Positions 8,724-17,990 of a stretch of 64,000 bases of DNA are shown one piece after another (the stretch's first letter is position 1; every line of letters begins with the position of its first letter). The stretch is taken from contig NZ_CP074404.1 of NCBI RefSeq assembly GCF_018388465.1, positions 806,001 to 870,000 on the forward strand, given 5' to 3'. This stretch comes from Cellulomonas fengjieae. GTDB lineage: Bacteria > Actinomycetota > Actinomycetes > Actinomycetales > Cellulomonadaceae. The translations under genes and the position numbers were made by a program. Below the pieces are notes generated by a model. The model made no database searches. It was not told where the DNA came from and saw only the letters and a program-made list of their open reading frames with translations.

Positions 8724-10694
8724 TCAGTCGTCGACCGAGAGCTCCACGACCAGCGGGCTGTGGTCGGACAGCGACGTCTGCGGGCTGGTCGGCGTGCGGA
8801 ACGTCACGCCCTGCCCGAGCACCCAGTCGATCTTCCGGTCCGGCTGCTGCGCGGTGAACGTGAGCAGCGTGTCGTCGGCCGCGACCCACCCCCCGGCCTC
8901 GAGCCGTTCGATCTCCGGCCACCCCGGCTCCGCGTTGAGGTCGCCCGCCAGCACCGCCGGTGGCCGCACCGGCTCGGCGTCGGCCAGCGCGGTCAGCTGC
9001 GCCAGGCGCGTCGGCGTGCTCGGCTCGCGGTGCTGCAGGTGCACCGACGTGACCCGGACCTCGGTCCCGTCGGCGGTGGTCAGCGTGGTCGAGAGTGCCG
9101 ACCGGGCCTGGGGGCCGACGCCGAAGGGCAGCGGGTGGACGGCGACGTCGGTGAGCTCCGAGCGGGCCAGCACCGCGTTGCCGAACTGGTGGTCGGCCGC
9201 GGGTGCGAAGTGGACCGTCATGTCCAGGCGGTGCGCCAGCCAGGTGGCCATGTCCGACCCGCCGCCGAACACCCAGCCGCGCTGCACCTCCTGCAGCGCG
9301 ACGACGTCCGGGTCGAACGTCTCGATGGTCGCGGCGATGCCCTCCAGGTCGACCGCTGTCAGCGGGGAGACGCCGTAGTGCAGGTTCCAGTCGACTAGCG
9401 TGAGGTCGTCACCCGCCGCCCGGGCGGGCACGTCGGCCCCCGTGGCGCTCGCGTCGGACCTGAGGAACCCGAGCAGCGCCAGGACGAGCGCGGGCAGGAT
9501 GAGCAGCCGCACCGAGCTCGTCCGCGCGGGCATCCGGTCCGGGCTCGTGAGGGCGGGGACCGCACCCGGCGTGCGCCGGCGCAGCCCGGACAGCGCCAGA
9601 CCGAGCGCCGCGAGCACCATCACCCACACGTTGTCGACGGGCAGGGGGACGTCGTAGTCGAGCATGTAGAGGAGCAGCGGGCCGATGGTGCCGAGCCCGA
9701 CCACCAGCGTGGCGGCGCCCGTCCGCACGATCCCGCGCGGCGCGGGCCGGTGCGCGCTCAGCGCGGCGGACAGCACGATGCCCAGGCACAGCTCGAGCAC
9801 CACCACGCAGACCAGGGCGGCGACCCCCGAGAGCCAGAGGGCGCCGGCGGCGCCCGCCACGACCAGGACCGCGGCACCCACACGCACGGGACCCCGCCAC
9901 GGGTCGGCGCGCAGGAGCGCCCAGGTGCCCACGGAGTTCGCGAGGACGACCGCCAGGCCCGCCCAGCCGAGCGCCACCCCGGACTGCGAGGCGACGAACG
10001 CCGGGTTGGCCACGACCGTCGCGGCCAGCGCGAGGAACAGGCCCAGCACCCAGAGGCGTCGCGGTCGCCCGGTCGCCTCCGCGGCCGACGCCGAGGTGGC
10101 CCTGGCGGTGAACGACACGAGCCCGCGGGCGGTCACGAGGGCGCCGACCGAGAGCGCGACGGCGACGACCCAGCCGACCCACCCGTCGCGCCACACCGCG
10201 TCCCACGTGCCGAGCACCAGCTGCAGCCCGACCGAGAGCCCGCAGCCGATCATCAGGCCGATCGCCGCCTGCCGTCCTCCGGCGGGCCGCCCGGCGACGA
10301 ACGCGACCGCCAGCGTCAGCACCGCCACGCAGACCGCGACCGCCACGAGGCCGACGACGAACAGCGCCTCGCCGTCCAGGGCCTGGACGACCAGCCGCAG
10401 CACCCCCAGTGCGGCGGTCCCCAGCAGGAGCGTGCGGGCGTCGGGTGTGCCGGAGGTCCGACCGAGCACGAGCAGCAGGAGGGCCGCCACCAGTCCGGCG
10501 GCAGCGTACGTGCCCAGGGCGGTGACCGCGACGCTCGCGGCGCCCCCGGCGAACGCACGGTCCAGCAGCGGCCCGCTGGCGCGGATCAGCTCCAGGCAGA
10601 GCACGGTGAGCATGGCGACGAGCCACACCCGCGTCGGTGTCCCGGCGTCGGGGGGTGTCCGGACGGGCGTACCGGTGGTGGGGGTGGACGTCAC
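8724..10694 (-). CDS. Polytopic membrane protein fused to an endonuclease/exonuclease/phosphatase domain
   Basis: This is a 656-residue protein. The first ~400 residues form about ten hydrophobic helices. The last ~230 form a DNase I-like EEP domain with the whole metal and catalytic set: NLHYG, ALQEV, SVHLQH, GDLNAEP, KIDWVLG and SDHSPLVVEL. EEP domains hydrolyse phosphodiesters in nucleic acids, lipids or inositol phosphates, and the substrate here is unknown. The topology suggests the catalytic domain faces outward, but this is inference. Its GTG start follows TACTGT by seven bases. It lies 49 bp downstream of the NUDIX gene. Confidence 0.85.
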   Translation of the reverse strand: MTSTPTTGTPVRTPPDAGTPTRVWLVAMLTVLCLELIRASGPLLDRAFAGGAASVAVTALGTYAAAGLVAALLLLVLGRTSGTPDARTLLLGTAALGVLRLVVQALDGEALFVVGLVAVAVCVAVLTLAVAFVAGRPAGGRQAAIGLMIGCGLSVGLQLVLGTWDAVWRDGWVGWVVAVALSVGALVTARGLVSFTARATSASAAEATGRPRRLWVLGLFLALAATVVANPAFVASQSGVALGWAGLAVVLANSVGTWALLRADPWRGPVRVGAAVLVVAGAAGALWLSGVAALVCVVVLELCLGIVLSAALSAHRPAPRGIVRTGAATLVVGLGTIGPLLLYMLDYDVPLPVDNVWVMVLAALGLALSGLRRRTPGAVPALTSPDRMPARTSSVRLLILPALVLALLGFLRSDASATGADVPARAAGDDLTLVDWNLHYGVSPLTAVDLEGIAATIETFDPDVVALQEVQRGWVFGGGSDMATWLAHRLDMTVHFAPAADHQFGNAVLARSELTDVAVHPLPFGVGPQARSALSTTLTTADGTEVRVTSVHLQHREPSTPTRLAQLTALADAEPVRPPAVLAGDLNAEPGWPEIERLEAGGWVAADDTLLTFTAQQPDRKIDWVLGQGVTFRTPTSPQTSLSDHSPLVVELSVDD

Positions 10695-10701
10695 GCGCGC
10701 G

Positions 10702-10707
10702 ACAGTA
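10702..10707 (-). promoter_or_regulatory. -10 box of the EEP membrane protein gene (leaderless type)
   Basis: TACTGT then seven bases then GTG (10694) on the minus strand. Confidence 0.5.
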
Positions 10708-10743
10708 CCCCGGGTCCCCGTGCTGCCCGGTCCGCGCCGGAGG

Positions 10744-11250
10744 TCACCGACCGTCGAGCGTCTCCAGGCGGGTCAGCAGCCCCGGCCACGCGTCGGCGAA
10801 CGCGGGCAGCAGCGGGAGGCGGGCCACCTCGTCGACCGGTACCCAGCGCAGCTCCAGGCTCTCCGCGTCCGTGACCGCCGGGTGGATCTCGCCGACCTCG
10901 TCGGCGATCACCGTGGTGTAGGACCAGCCGGGGTGCTCCAGGACGCTGGACTCGCGCACCCGGACGCGCGACGGCTCGATCCCGGCCTCCTCCGCAGCCT
11001 CCCGCAGCGCGGCGTCCTGCGCCGCCTCGCCGGGCATCCGCGCGCCGCCCGGCACGCCCCACGTGCCGCCCTGGTCGCTCCACAGCGCCCGGTGCTGCAG
11101 GACGACGGCGACGGGTCTGCCGTCCGCGTCACGTCGCACGACGAGCAGCCCAGCAGCGCCGTTCAGACCCCAGTGGCGATGACCGCAGCCGCACTCGACC
11201 CAGCCGTCGCCCGGCTGGCGCTGGCGGTGACCCGCGGCCGCGTCGCTCAC
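10744..11250 (-). CDS. NUDIX hydrolase
   Basis: This 168-residue protein has the Nudix box GGARMPGEAAQDAALREAAE followed by EAGI, matching GX5EX7REUXEEXGU, which binds Mg and cleaves nucleoside-diphosphate linkages. The N-terminal CGCGHRHWG segment may bind a metal. Substrate is undetermined. The GTG start is seven bases after the stop of the acyl-CoA carboxylase alpha subunit gene, so the two are probably cotranscribed. Confidence 0.87.
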   Translation of the reverse strand: MSDAAAGHRQRQPGDGWVECGCGHRHWGLNGAAGLLVVRRDADGRPVAVVLQHRALWSDQGGTWGVPGGARMPGEAAQDAALREAAEEAGIEPSRVRVRESSVLEHPGWSYTTVIADEVGEIHPAVTDAESLELRWVPVDEVARLPLLPAFADAWPGLLTRLETLDGR

Positions 11251-11257
11251 TCGCGGG

Positions 11258-13051
11258 TCAGCCGACGATCTCGCAGATGGCCATCCCGGCGCTGACGCTG
11301 GACCCGACGGCCGCCGACAGGGCGGTGACCGTTCCGGGCCGGTGCGCCACGAGGGGCTGCTCCATCTTCATGGCCTCGAGCACGACGACCAGGTCACCCG
11401 CGGCCACGAGGGCGCCCTCGGCGACCGCGACCTTGACGATCGTGCCCTGCATCGGCGAGCTGAGCGTGGTGCCGTTCCCGCTGGTGGTCGGCCGCGCCAC
11501 CCGGCGCACGGGCCGGCGCGCGCCCGTCGCGGATCCGCGCGACCCGTTCGTCGCGCCCCGGCTCAGCGACAACGCGGCCGGCAGCACCACCTCGAGCCGC
11601 TTGCCGCCCACCTCGACGACGACGCGCTCGAGCACGGCGGGCTCGGCGTCCTCGTCCTCCGGGGTCGGCGTGGCGCTGAGCGCGGCGACCGTCTCGGCGA
11701 ACTCGGTCTCGATCCAGCGGGTGTGCACCGAGAACGGCTGCGCCGGGTCCGCGGGGGCGAACGCCTCGGCGTCGAGCACGGCGCGGTGGAACGGGACGAC
11801 GGTCGGGATGCCGACGACCTCCAGCTCGGCCAGGGCGCGTCGGGCGCGCGCGAGCGCCTGGGTGCGGTCGGCTCCCGTCACGATCACCTTGGCGATCATC
11901 GAGTCGAACATGCCGGACACGCTGTCGCCCTCGACGACGCCCGAGTCGACCCGCACGCCCGGGCCGGACGGCATCCGCAGCGTCGTGATGCGGCCGGGGG
12001 CAGGCAGGAAGCCCTTGCCGGGGTCCTCGCCGTTGATGCGGAACTCGATCGAGTGGCCGCGGGTCTGCACGTGGTCGTAGCCGAGCGGCTCGCCCGACGC
12101 GATCCGGAGCTGCTCGCGCACCAGGTCCACGCCGCTGATCTCCTCCGACACCGGGTGCTCGACCTGCAGCCGCGTGTTGACCTCGAGGAACGAGATGACC
12201 CCGTCGGCGCCGACCAGGAACTCGCACGTCCCGGCGCCGACGTAGCCGGCCTCGCGCAGGATCGCCTGGGAGGACTCGACCAGCTGGGTGTTCTGCGCCG
12301 CGGTGAGGAAGGGGGCGGGTGCCTCCTCGACGAGCTTCTGGTGACGCCGCTGCAGGGAGCAGTCGCGCGTGGACACCACGACGACCGTCCCGTGCTGGTC
12401 CGCCAGGCACTGCGTCTCGACGTGGCGGGGCCGGTCGAGGTACCGCTCGACGAAGCACTCGCCGCGGCCGAACGCGGCGACCGCCTCACGCGTCGCCGAC
12501 TCGAACAGCTCGCCGATCTCGCTCGCCTCGCGCACCACCTTCAGGCCACGGCCGCCGCCGCCGAACGCGGCCTTGATGGCCACCGGCAGCCCGTGCTCGG
12601 CGACGAACGCGTGGATCTCGTCGACCCCGGTGACCGGGTCGGCCGTGCCGGCGACGAGTGGGGCGCCGGCGCGCTGGGCGATGTGTCGCGCGCTGACCTT
12701 GTCGCCGAGCGCGTCGATGGCCGAGGGCGGGGGACCGATCCAGGTCAGGCCCGCGTCCAGGACGGCCTGCGCGAACGACGCGTTCTCGGCGAGGAAGCCG
12801 TACCCGGGGTGTACGGCGTCCGCGCCGGCACGCCGTGCGACGTCGAGCAGCTTGGGGACGTCCAGGTAGGTCTCGGCCGCACGGGCCCCGTTGAGGGCGA
12901 ACGCCTCGTCGGCGATGCGCACGTGCAGCGCCTCCCGGTCGGTGTCCGCGTACACGGCGACCGAGCCGATCCCTGCGTCGCGGCAGGCTCGGGCGATGCG
13001 GACGGCGATCTCACCGCGGTTGGCGATGAGGACCTTGGAGATGGCGGGCAC
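11258..13051 (-). CDS. Acyl-CoA carboxylase alpha subunit (biotin carboxylase + BCCP)
   Basis: This 597-residue biotinylated alpha chain carboxylates biotin with ATP and bicarbonate for acetyl-/propionyl-CoA carboxylase. In order come a biotin carboxylase N-domain ([12 protein letters not shown]), an ATP-grasp domain ([26 protein letters not shown]), a biotin carboxylase C-domain, and a C-terminal biotinyl domain with the target lysine in EAMKMEQPL. The partner beta and epsilon subunits are at 17.2-19.6 kb and the biotin ligase at 19.7 kb. The start is a GTG at 13051, with TACGGT five bases upstream. Confidence 0.95.
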   Translation of the reverse strand: MPAISKVLIANRGEIAVRIARACRDAGIGSVAVYADTDREALHVRIADEAFALNGARAAETYLDVPKLLDVARRAGADAVHPGYGFLAENASFAQAVLDAGLTWIGPPPSAIDALGDKVSARHIAQRAGAPLVAGTADPVTGVDEIHAFVAEHGLPVAIKAAFGGGGRGLKVVREASEIGELFESATREAVAAFGRGECFVERYLDRPRHVETQCLADQHGTVVVVSTRDCSLQRRHQKLVEEAPAPFLTAAQNTQLVESSQAILREAGYVGAGTCEFLVGADGVISFLEVNTRLQVEHPVSEEISGVDLVREQLRIASGEPLGYDHVQTRGHSIEFRINGEDPGKGFLPAPGRITTLRMPSGPGVRVDSGVVEGDSVSGMFDSMIAKVIVTGADRTQALARARRALAELEVVGIPTVVPFHRAVLDAEAFAPADPAQPFSVHTRWIETEFAETVAALSATPTPEDEDAEPAVLERVVVEVGGKRLEVVLPAALSLSRGATNGSRGSATGARRPVRRVARPTTSGNGTTLSSPMQGTIVKVAVAEGALVAAGDLVVVLEAMKMEQPLVAHRPGTVTALSAAVGSSVSAGMAICEIVG

Positions 13052-13216
13052 GGCTCACCGTAACGCCCAGGGCGATCCGGACCCGTGCGCGCGCGGCGTA
13101 CCCGGCCAAGATTGTCGATCCGGCCAGCGCCCCGGCGCGACCGTTGTAGGGATCCACAGCGCGGTGGTGCCCGAGGGCGCGCCAGGGTCCGTGCCGTTGT
13201 CCGGTCGCCACAACGA

Positions 13217-13250
13217 ACGAGCCCGGCCCCCCTGCGGGGACCGGGCTCGT
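13217..13250 (-). terminator. Hairpin terminator of the two-TM protein gene
   Basis: Ten-bp arms ACGAGCCCGG / CCGGGCTCGT, with an inner CCCC/GGGG stem, lie 18 bp downstream of the stop at 13268. On the minus strand the stem is followed by TTCGTTG. Confidence 0.65.
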
Positions 13251-13267
13251 CGTGCGGTGCGGTGTCG

Positions 13268-13735
13268 TCAGACTGCGGCCAGCGCGTTGTCGTCGGCGGC
13301 CTTCGCGGCAGCGGCGGACGGGGCGAGGTGGCGCAGGGCGAAGCCGATGAGGCCGAACAGGACGCCGACACCCATGACCAGGGCGGCGACACCGAACGCG
13401 ACGACCGAGGTGAACAGCGAGGCGCGCAGGAACGAGGCGTTCATCGCGGTGCCGCGCAGCGGGTCCTCCTTGTCGAGCTCGGCGTAGGTCTTGTTGCCGG
13501 TCGCGTCGAGGGCGTGGTGGTTGATGATGTCCGCCTCGGCGAACGCCTCCCACGGGGTGTCGACCTTGGCTCCGCCGAACGCGGCGGCGTCGTCGGAGAC
13601 CGTGATGTTCTCGGCGGAGAGGTTCGACGAGACGAGGCCCCAGGTGACACCTCCCGCAACGAGGAGGAAGGCGCCGGCGATGATCGAGATCAGCCCGGCG
13701 ATGCGGACGAAGCGGGGGTTCGTGGTGGTCGACAT
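13268..13735 (-). CDS. Small two-helix membrane protein, function unknown
   Basis: This 155-residue protein has a hydrophobic helix at about residues 10-34, an exposed polar loop (about 40-100), and a second long helix at about 102-134. Relatives are often labelled 'aromatic ring-opening dioxygenase LigA'. Nothing in this sequence supports that name, since no metal-binding dioxygenase motif is present. AAGGA lies about ten bases before the ATG, and a TATCTT box sits further upstream, so it has a normal leader and its own promoter and terminator. Confidence 0.75.
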   Translation of the reverse strand: MSTTTNPRFVRIAGLISIIAGAFLLVAGGVTWGLVSSNLSAENITVSDDAAAFGGAKVDTPWEAFAEADIINHHALDATGNKTYAELDKEDPLRGTAMNASFLRASLFTSVVAFGVAALVMGVGVLFGLIGFALRHLAPSAAAAKAADDNALAAV

Positions 13736-13854
13736 GATGTATGAGTCCTTGGCGCCCTGGAACGGTCCCGGCCTACCCGGACCCGGTGAGCCTCTCGGGC
13801 TGGCTCACAGGAAAGATAGTTCCCTGGAAGCTGGACGCTCGTCTGGGACCAAAG

Positions 13855-14496
13855 TCAGGCGTGTCGCCACAGGCTGGGGATGGGCACTCCCACCTCGCCC
13901 AACAGCTCGCGCAGGAGCGGCAGGCTCAGGCCCACGACGCCGTGGTGGTCACCCTCGATCCGCTCGACGAAGGGGCCGCCCAGGCCGTCGATCGTGAACG
14001 CGCCGGCCACCGCGAGCGGCTCACCCGTCGCGACGTAGGCGTCGATCTCGTCGTCGGAGAGGTCGGCGAACCGGACCGTCGTCGACGAGGTCGCTCCGAG
14101 CATCGCGGGGACGTCGCGCTCGTCCATGAGCCAGTGCCCGGTGTGCAGGACGCCGGTCCGCCCGCGCATCGTCCGCCACCGGGCGGTCGCCTCGGCGGCG
14201 TCGGCCGGCTTGCCGTAGATCTCGCCGTCCAGCTCGAGCATGGAGTCGCAGCCCAGCAGCAGGAGGTCGTCCGCGTCGTCGAGGTCCTCCGGCAGGTTCC
14301 GGGCCACGTCCTCGACCTTGGCCTGGGCGAGCAGGAGCACGGCGTCCGCGGGGTCCAGCGTGCCGAAGCGCTCCTGCGCCGCCCGCAGCACTGCCTCCTC
14401 GTCCACGGCGGACACCGCGACGAGGGGATCGATCCCCGCGGCGAGGAGCGTGGCGCGGCGGGCGGGGGAGGCGGAGGCGAGCAGGAGGCGGGTCAC
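13855..14496 (-). CDS. Maf family nucleotide pyrophosphatase
   Basis: This 213-residue protein begins VTRLLLASASPARRATLLAAG, the Maf N-terminal signature (SxSPRR-type loop). LLGCDSMLELDGEIYGKP holds the catalytic Asp, and TGVLHTGHW follows. Maf proteins hydrolyse canonical or modified NTPs to NMP and PPi as house-cleaning enzymes. The frame is open far upstream, but homology begins at the GTG at 14496, which has TAGGCT eight bases before it. In actinobacteria maf normally sits next to accE, but here two unrelated genes have come between them. Confidence 0.92.
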   Translation of the reverse strand: MTRLLLASASPARRATLLAAGIDPLVAVSAVDEEAVLRAAQERFGTLDPADAVLLLAQAKVEDVARNLPEDLDDADDLLLLGCDSMLELDGEIYGKPADAAEATARWRTMRGRTGVLHTGHWLMDERDVPAMLGATSSTTVRFADLSDDEIDAYVATGEPLAVAGAFTIDGLGGPFVERIEGDHHGVVGLSLPLLRELLGEVGVPIPSLWRHA

Positions 14497-14647
14497 GGGT
14501 CGCGAGCCTAGTTCGATCCCGGCGAAGGCGACGTACCGGTCGGGACTTCCGACCCGCGCACGAGGCGGGGGTCTGCGGGGCACAATGGACCGGCGATGGT
14601 CGGTTGCGGCGGGCGGCACCGTCGGGCCGAGGACGCGAGGAGGCACT

Positions 14648-15346
14648 GTGGGTGACACGACGATGTCGTCGGCTGACGTGGACGACGTCGACGACGTGGA
14701 CGACCTCGACGACGTCGACGACCTCGACCCCGATCCCGACCTGCTGCAGCCCTCCTCGTACGCCTGGCGGGCCCGCACCGCGGTCGAGATGGTCCTCTCC
14801 GGCCTGATCGGGCTGGTGGCGTCCTTCGTGCTCTCGATCGAGGCCGTCACGCTCGCGGGCAACCCCGACGCGACCTTCGGCTGCGACATCAACTCGGTGA
14901 TCAGCTGCAGCATCGTCGCGCAGAGCTGGCAGGCCTCGCTGTTCGGGTTCCCCAACGCGTTCCTCGGGATCGCTGCCGAGGCCGTCGTCATCACGGTCGC
15001 GATCGCGATCCTCGGCGGGGTGCGGTTCCCGCGCTGGTTCATGCTGGGCGCGCAGGCGGTCTACACGCTGGGGTTCCTGTTCGCGTGGTGGCTGTTCTTC
15101 GAGGCCTTCTTCGTCATCAAGGCGCTCTGCCCCTGGTGCCTGCTGATCACGGTCACGACGACGCTGGTGTGGGCGGGACTGACCCGGTTGAACGTGCGCG
15201 ACCGCGTCCTGTCGCTCCCCGGCAGCTGGGGTCCCGCCGGCCGGCGGTTCGTCGCGCACGGCAACGACTGGTTCGTGACCGCCGCCCTCATCGTGCTGCT
15301 CGCGGTCGCGATCTTGGCCAGGTACGGCTCGACGATCCTGGCCTGA
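14648..15346 (+). CDS. Vitamin K epoxide reductase (VKOR) family membrane protein
   Basis: This protein of about 232 residues has an Asp-rich N-terminus (DVDDVDDVDDLDDVDD, about residues 9-30) and then four to five membrane helices. It carries the paired loop cysteines in FGCDINSVISCSIV and the quinone-site CPWC in KALCPWCLL. Bacterial VKORs reoxidise DsbA-like thiol oxidases with quinone, making disulfides outside the membrane. No fused thioredoxin domain is present. The GTG at 14648 follows GAGGAGG by four bases; the ATG at 14663 is the alternative start. It is divergent from maf and convergent with the DUF885 gene. Confidence 0.9.
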   Translation: MGDTTMSSADVDDVDDVDDLDDVDDLDPDPDLLQPSSYAWRARTAVEMVLSGLIGLVASFVLSIEAVTLAGNPDATFGCDINSVISCSIVAQSWQASLFGFPNAFLGIAAEAVVITVAIAILGGVRFPRWFMLGAQAVYTLGFLFAWWLFFEAFFVIKALCPWCLLITVTTTLVWAGLTRLNVRDRVLSLPGSWGPAGRRFVAHGNDWFVTAALIVLLAVAILARYGSTILA

Positions 15347-15360
15347 GCCCGGACGCACCA

Positions 15361-15392
15361 GGGGCCGGCAGCGCGGGTGCGCCGCCGGCCCC
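15361..15392. terminator. Bidirectional hairpin terminator
   Basis: Arms GGGGCCGGC (15361-15369) and GCCGGCCCC (15384-15392), with an inner GCG/CGC stem, lie between the convergent VKOR and DUF885 genes. Confidence 0.65.
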
Positions 15393-15402
15393 CTCGTCGT
15401 CG

Positions 15403-17130
15403 TCAGCCGGCGAACGCGGTCTTGAGCACGTCCAGCGGCAGCGAACCCATGCTCAGCGCCCGGGCGTGGAAGGCCCGCAGGTCGAACTGCTTGCCGGCGG
15501 CCTCCGCCTCGGCGCGCGCCGTGTCGCGGGCCTGCTCCCACAGCCGCTGGCCGATCTTGTACGACGGTGCCTGGCCCGGCCAGCCCAGGTACCGGTTCCA
15601 CTCGAAGCGGATGAACGCCTCGGGCATGTTGACGTTGGCCAGGAGGAACTCCCAGCCCTTGTCGGCGTCCCACGTGCCGCCGCCCCACTCCGGCGGGGCC
15701 TCGAGGCCCAGGTGCACGCCGATGTCGAACACCACGCGTGCGGCGCGCATGCGCTGGCCGTCGAGCATGCCGAGCCGGTCGCCCGGGTCGTCGAGGAAGC
15801 CCAGGTCCGCCATCAGGCGCTCGGCGTACAGCGCCCAGCCCTCGCCGTAGCCCGACGTCCAGCACGCCAGCCGGCGCCACGTGTTGAGCGTCGCCCGCTC
15901 GAAGACGGCCTGGCCGATCTGCAGGTGGTGGCCGGGGACGCCCTCGTGGTAGACGGTCGTCTTCTCGCGCCACGTGTTGAACGTGGTGACCTCGGGCGGG
16001 ACGGACCACCACATGCGCCCCGGGCGGCTGAAGTCGTCGCTGGGGCCGGTGTAGTAGATGCCGCCGTTCTGCGTCGGGGCGATGCGGCACTCGAGCGCGA
16101 GCACCGGGACCGGGATGTCGAAGTGCTTGCCGTCCAGGGCCTCGATCGCCGCGTCCGCCGTCTCCTGCATCCACGCCTGCAGCGCGGCCGTGCCGTGCAG
16201 CGTCCGCGCGGGGTCCTCGTCGAGGAGCGCGACCGCCTGCTCGACCGTGGCGCCGGGTCCGGCGATCTGCGCTGCGACGGCCTCCTGCTCCGCGACCACG
16301 CGGGCGAGCTCCTCGAGCCCCCACTGGTAGGTCTCCTCGAGGTCGACCGTCGCCCCGAGGAAGGCCCGGGACCACAGCGCGTAGCGCTCGCGACCCGCGG
16401 CGTCGGCCTGCGGCGCCTGCGGGGCCAGCTCCTCGCTGAGGAAGGAGGCCAGCCGTGCGTACGCGCCGCGTGCTGCGGTGGCACCGTGCTCGAGCTCGGC
16501 GCGGACCAACGAGCACGCCGCCGACTCGTCGAGGACCGCGTCGACGGCCTCGCCGGTGACGAACGACGTGAAGAACGACTCGGCAGGATCGGCGAGCTCG
16601 GCGGCCTGGCGGGCGCACTCCTCGACCTGCCGGACCGCGGCGACGGCGCCGTTGCTCGCGGCCAGCTGCAGCGACTCGATGTAGCCGTCGATGGCGAACG
16701 GCAGCGCGTTGAGACGCGCTGCGACGTTCGACCAGTCGTCGACCGTGTCGGTCGCCATGATGTCGAAGACGTCCCGCAGCTGCTGGACGGGCGAGGCGAT
16801 GTTGTTGAGGTCGCGCAGGAACTCGCCGGCGTCGTGCAGCTCGAGCTCGAGGCCCAGCCGCTCCCGCATGGCCGCGAGCGTGATCCGGTCGACCTCGTCC
16901 GTCGGCGCCACGCCGTCGAGCGACTGCAGGGTGGTGCGGGCGAGATCTGCGCGTGCCGCGAGACCGGCCGGGGAGTGGTCCGTCATCTCGTGGTCGTGCC
17001 CTGCGATACCCATGCTGGTCGCTGCCAGGGGGTCGAGGGTGGCGTACTGGCTGATGTAGGCCTCGGCGATCGAGTCGATCGGGGAGGCGTCGCGCACGGG
17101 CGCGACGGGGTTCGAAGGCGTCATCGTCAC
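15403..17130 (-). CDS. DUF885 family protein, putative metallo-hydrolase
   Basis: This 575-residue helical protein of the DUF885 family has the zinc-peptidase-like signature YHEGVPGHHLQIGQ at about residue 390, plus GWALYAERLM downstream with a further conserved Glu. The family resembles M32-like gluzincins. It has no signal peptide here, so it is probably cytosolic. Activity is unknown and a peptidase or dipeptidase role is only plausible. GTG at 17130 follows TAGGGT by seven bases, so it appears to have its own leaderless promoter despite lying 60 bp after accE. Confidence 0.85.
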   Translation of the reverse strand: MTMTPSNPVAPVRDASPIDSIAEAYISQYATLDPLAATSMGIAGHDHEMTDHSPAGLAARADLARTTLQSLDGVAPTDEVDRITLAAMRERLGLELELHDAGEFLRDLNNIASPVQQLRDVFDIMATDTVDDWSNVAARLNALPFAIDGYIESLQLAASNGAVAAVRQVEECARQAAELADPAESFFTSFVTGEAVDAVLDESAACSLVRAELEHGATAARGAYARLASFLSEELAPQAPQADAAGRERYALWSRAFLGATVDLEETYQWGLEELARVVAEQEAVAAQIAGPGATVEQAVALLDEDPARTLHGTAALQAWMQETADAAIEALDGKHFDIPVPVLALECRIAPTQNGGIYYTGPSDDFSRPGRMWWSVPPEVTTFNTWREKTTVYHEGVPGHHLQIGQAVFERATLNTWRRLACWTSGYGEGWALYAERLMADLGFLDDPGDRLGMLDGQRMRAARVVFDIGVHLGLEAPPEWGGGTWDADKGWEFLLANVNMPEAFIRFEWNRYLGWPGQAPSYKIGQRLWEQARDTARAEAEAAGKQFDLRAFHARALSMGSLPLDVLKTAFAG

Positions 17131-17137
17131 CCGCCCG

Positions 17138-17143
17138 ACCCTA
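17138..17143 (-). promoter_or_regulatory. -10 box of the DUF885 gene (leaderless type)
   Basis: TAGGGT then seven bases then GTG (17130) on the minus strand. Confidence 0.5.
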
Positions 17144-17190
17144 CCCGCCGGGGGCCCCGCAGCCGGAGGGGATTCCGGGAGGGCATCGGG

Positions 17191-17421
17191 TCAGCCGCGC
17201 AGGCTCCAGCGCCACACGTCCGGGCCGGGCAGCAGGCCGACGCGGCTGCCCCGCATGGTGCGACGCCGGTCCGCCCACGGCGCGGCGACGGCGTGGTCCC
17301 GCTCGTCGGCGAGGCGGGCCCGCTCCGACGCGGCGGCCATCAGCCCGGCGACCAGCGCCGCGAGCTCGACGTCGTCGGGCGTGCCGCGGACCACGTGCAC
17401 ATCGGCGTCGCGCGCGCTCAT
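17191..17421 (-). CDS. Acyl-CoA carboxylase epsilon subunit
   Basis: This 76-residue protein begins [19 protein letters not shown], and its middle VVRGTPDDVELAALVAGLMA is the usual epsilon pattern (a short beta strand, then P-x-x-x-E-L-A-A-L). It ends in WRWSLRG. Epsilon subunits stabilise the AccA/AccD holoenzyme and raise its activity. The ATG overlaps the stop of the preceding gene (ATGA), so the two are translationally coupled. Confidence 0.85.
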   Translation of the reverse strand: MSARDADVHVVRGTPDDVELAALVAGLMAAASERARLADERDHAVAAPWADRRRTMRGSRVGLLPGPDVWRWSLRG

Positions 17422-17990
17422 GACCCCTCCGCCCGGTCGTCGTCCTCTCCCTCGTCGTCGACCTCGAGGAACGTCACCGCAGCCCCGCGGGACGCTCCCC
17501 ACTCACCGACCTCGAACCCGACGTCGACGAGCCGCTGCGCCAGGTCGGCGCCGCCCTGCTCGACGAGGTCGAGCACCGACTCCAGCGAGAGGTCCGACGT
17601 CCCGGGCGGTGGCCCGACGACGAAGCCGAGGTGGAACGTGTCGATCTCGGCGTCGCTGCGCGGGGCGTCCGCGTCGCCGTGCTCCTCCTCGCCCCAGGAC
17701 ATGCCGGTGAGGTCCGCGTGCAGCCCCAGCCGCTCGTGCAGCAGGTCGTACAGCTGCGCGTTCAGCGCGCCGACCTCGGACTCCAGGGCGAGGATCCGCG
17801 GGTCCTCGTCGGCCTCGGTGGACCCGAACTCGGCGCGCACGCCGACGGCGACGTCGACGTAGCCGTGCAGCGTGGCGGCCAGCGCGGCGACCACGGCGTG
17901 CAGGTCGGCGGCGTCGACGCCGACCAGCGGCTCGGGGCCGTGGGCGGGGTCGTCGTGCCCGCCGTGCTCGTCGTGCGCGTGCTCGCTCAC
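17418..17990 (-). CDS. Unknown acidic 190-residue protein between accD and accE
   Basis: I do not recognise the family. The N-terminus is His/Asp/Glu-rich ([13 protein letters not shown]). The middle looks helical ([40 protein letters not shown]) and the C-terminus is very acidic. The GTG overlaps the stop of accD (GTGA) and its stop overlaps the start of accE (ATGA). It is therefore locked into translation of the acyl-CoA carboxylase operon, suggesting a subunit, assembly or regulatory role. The coding frame is supported by high G/C in third positions and by both overlaps. Confidence 0.75.
   Translation of the reverse strand: MSEHAHDEHGGHDDPAHGPEPLVGVDAADLHAVVAALAATLHGYVDVAVGVRAEFGSTEADEDPRILALESEVGALNAQLYDLLHERLGLHADLTGMSWGEEEHGDADAPRSDAEIDTFHLGFVVGPPPGTSDLSLESVLDLVEQGGADLAQRLVDVGFEVGEWGASRGAAVTFLEVDDEGEDDDRAEGS

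Noticed and set aside
13268..13735. 'Aromatic ring-opening dioxygenase LigA' label for the two-TM protein
   Set aside because: The protein has two membrane helices and no metal-binding dioxygenase residues. The name is a propagated misannotation.
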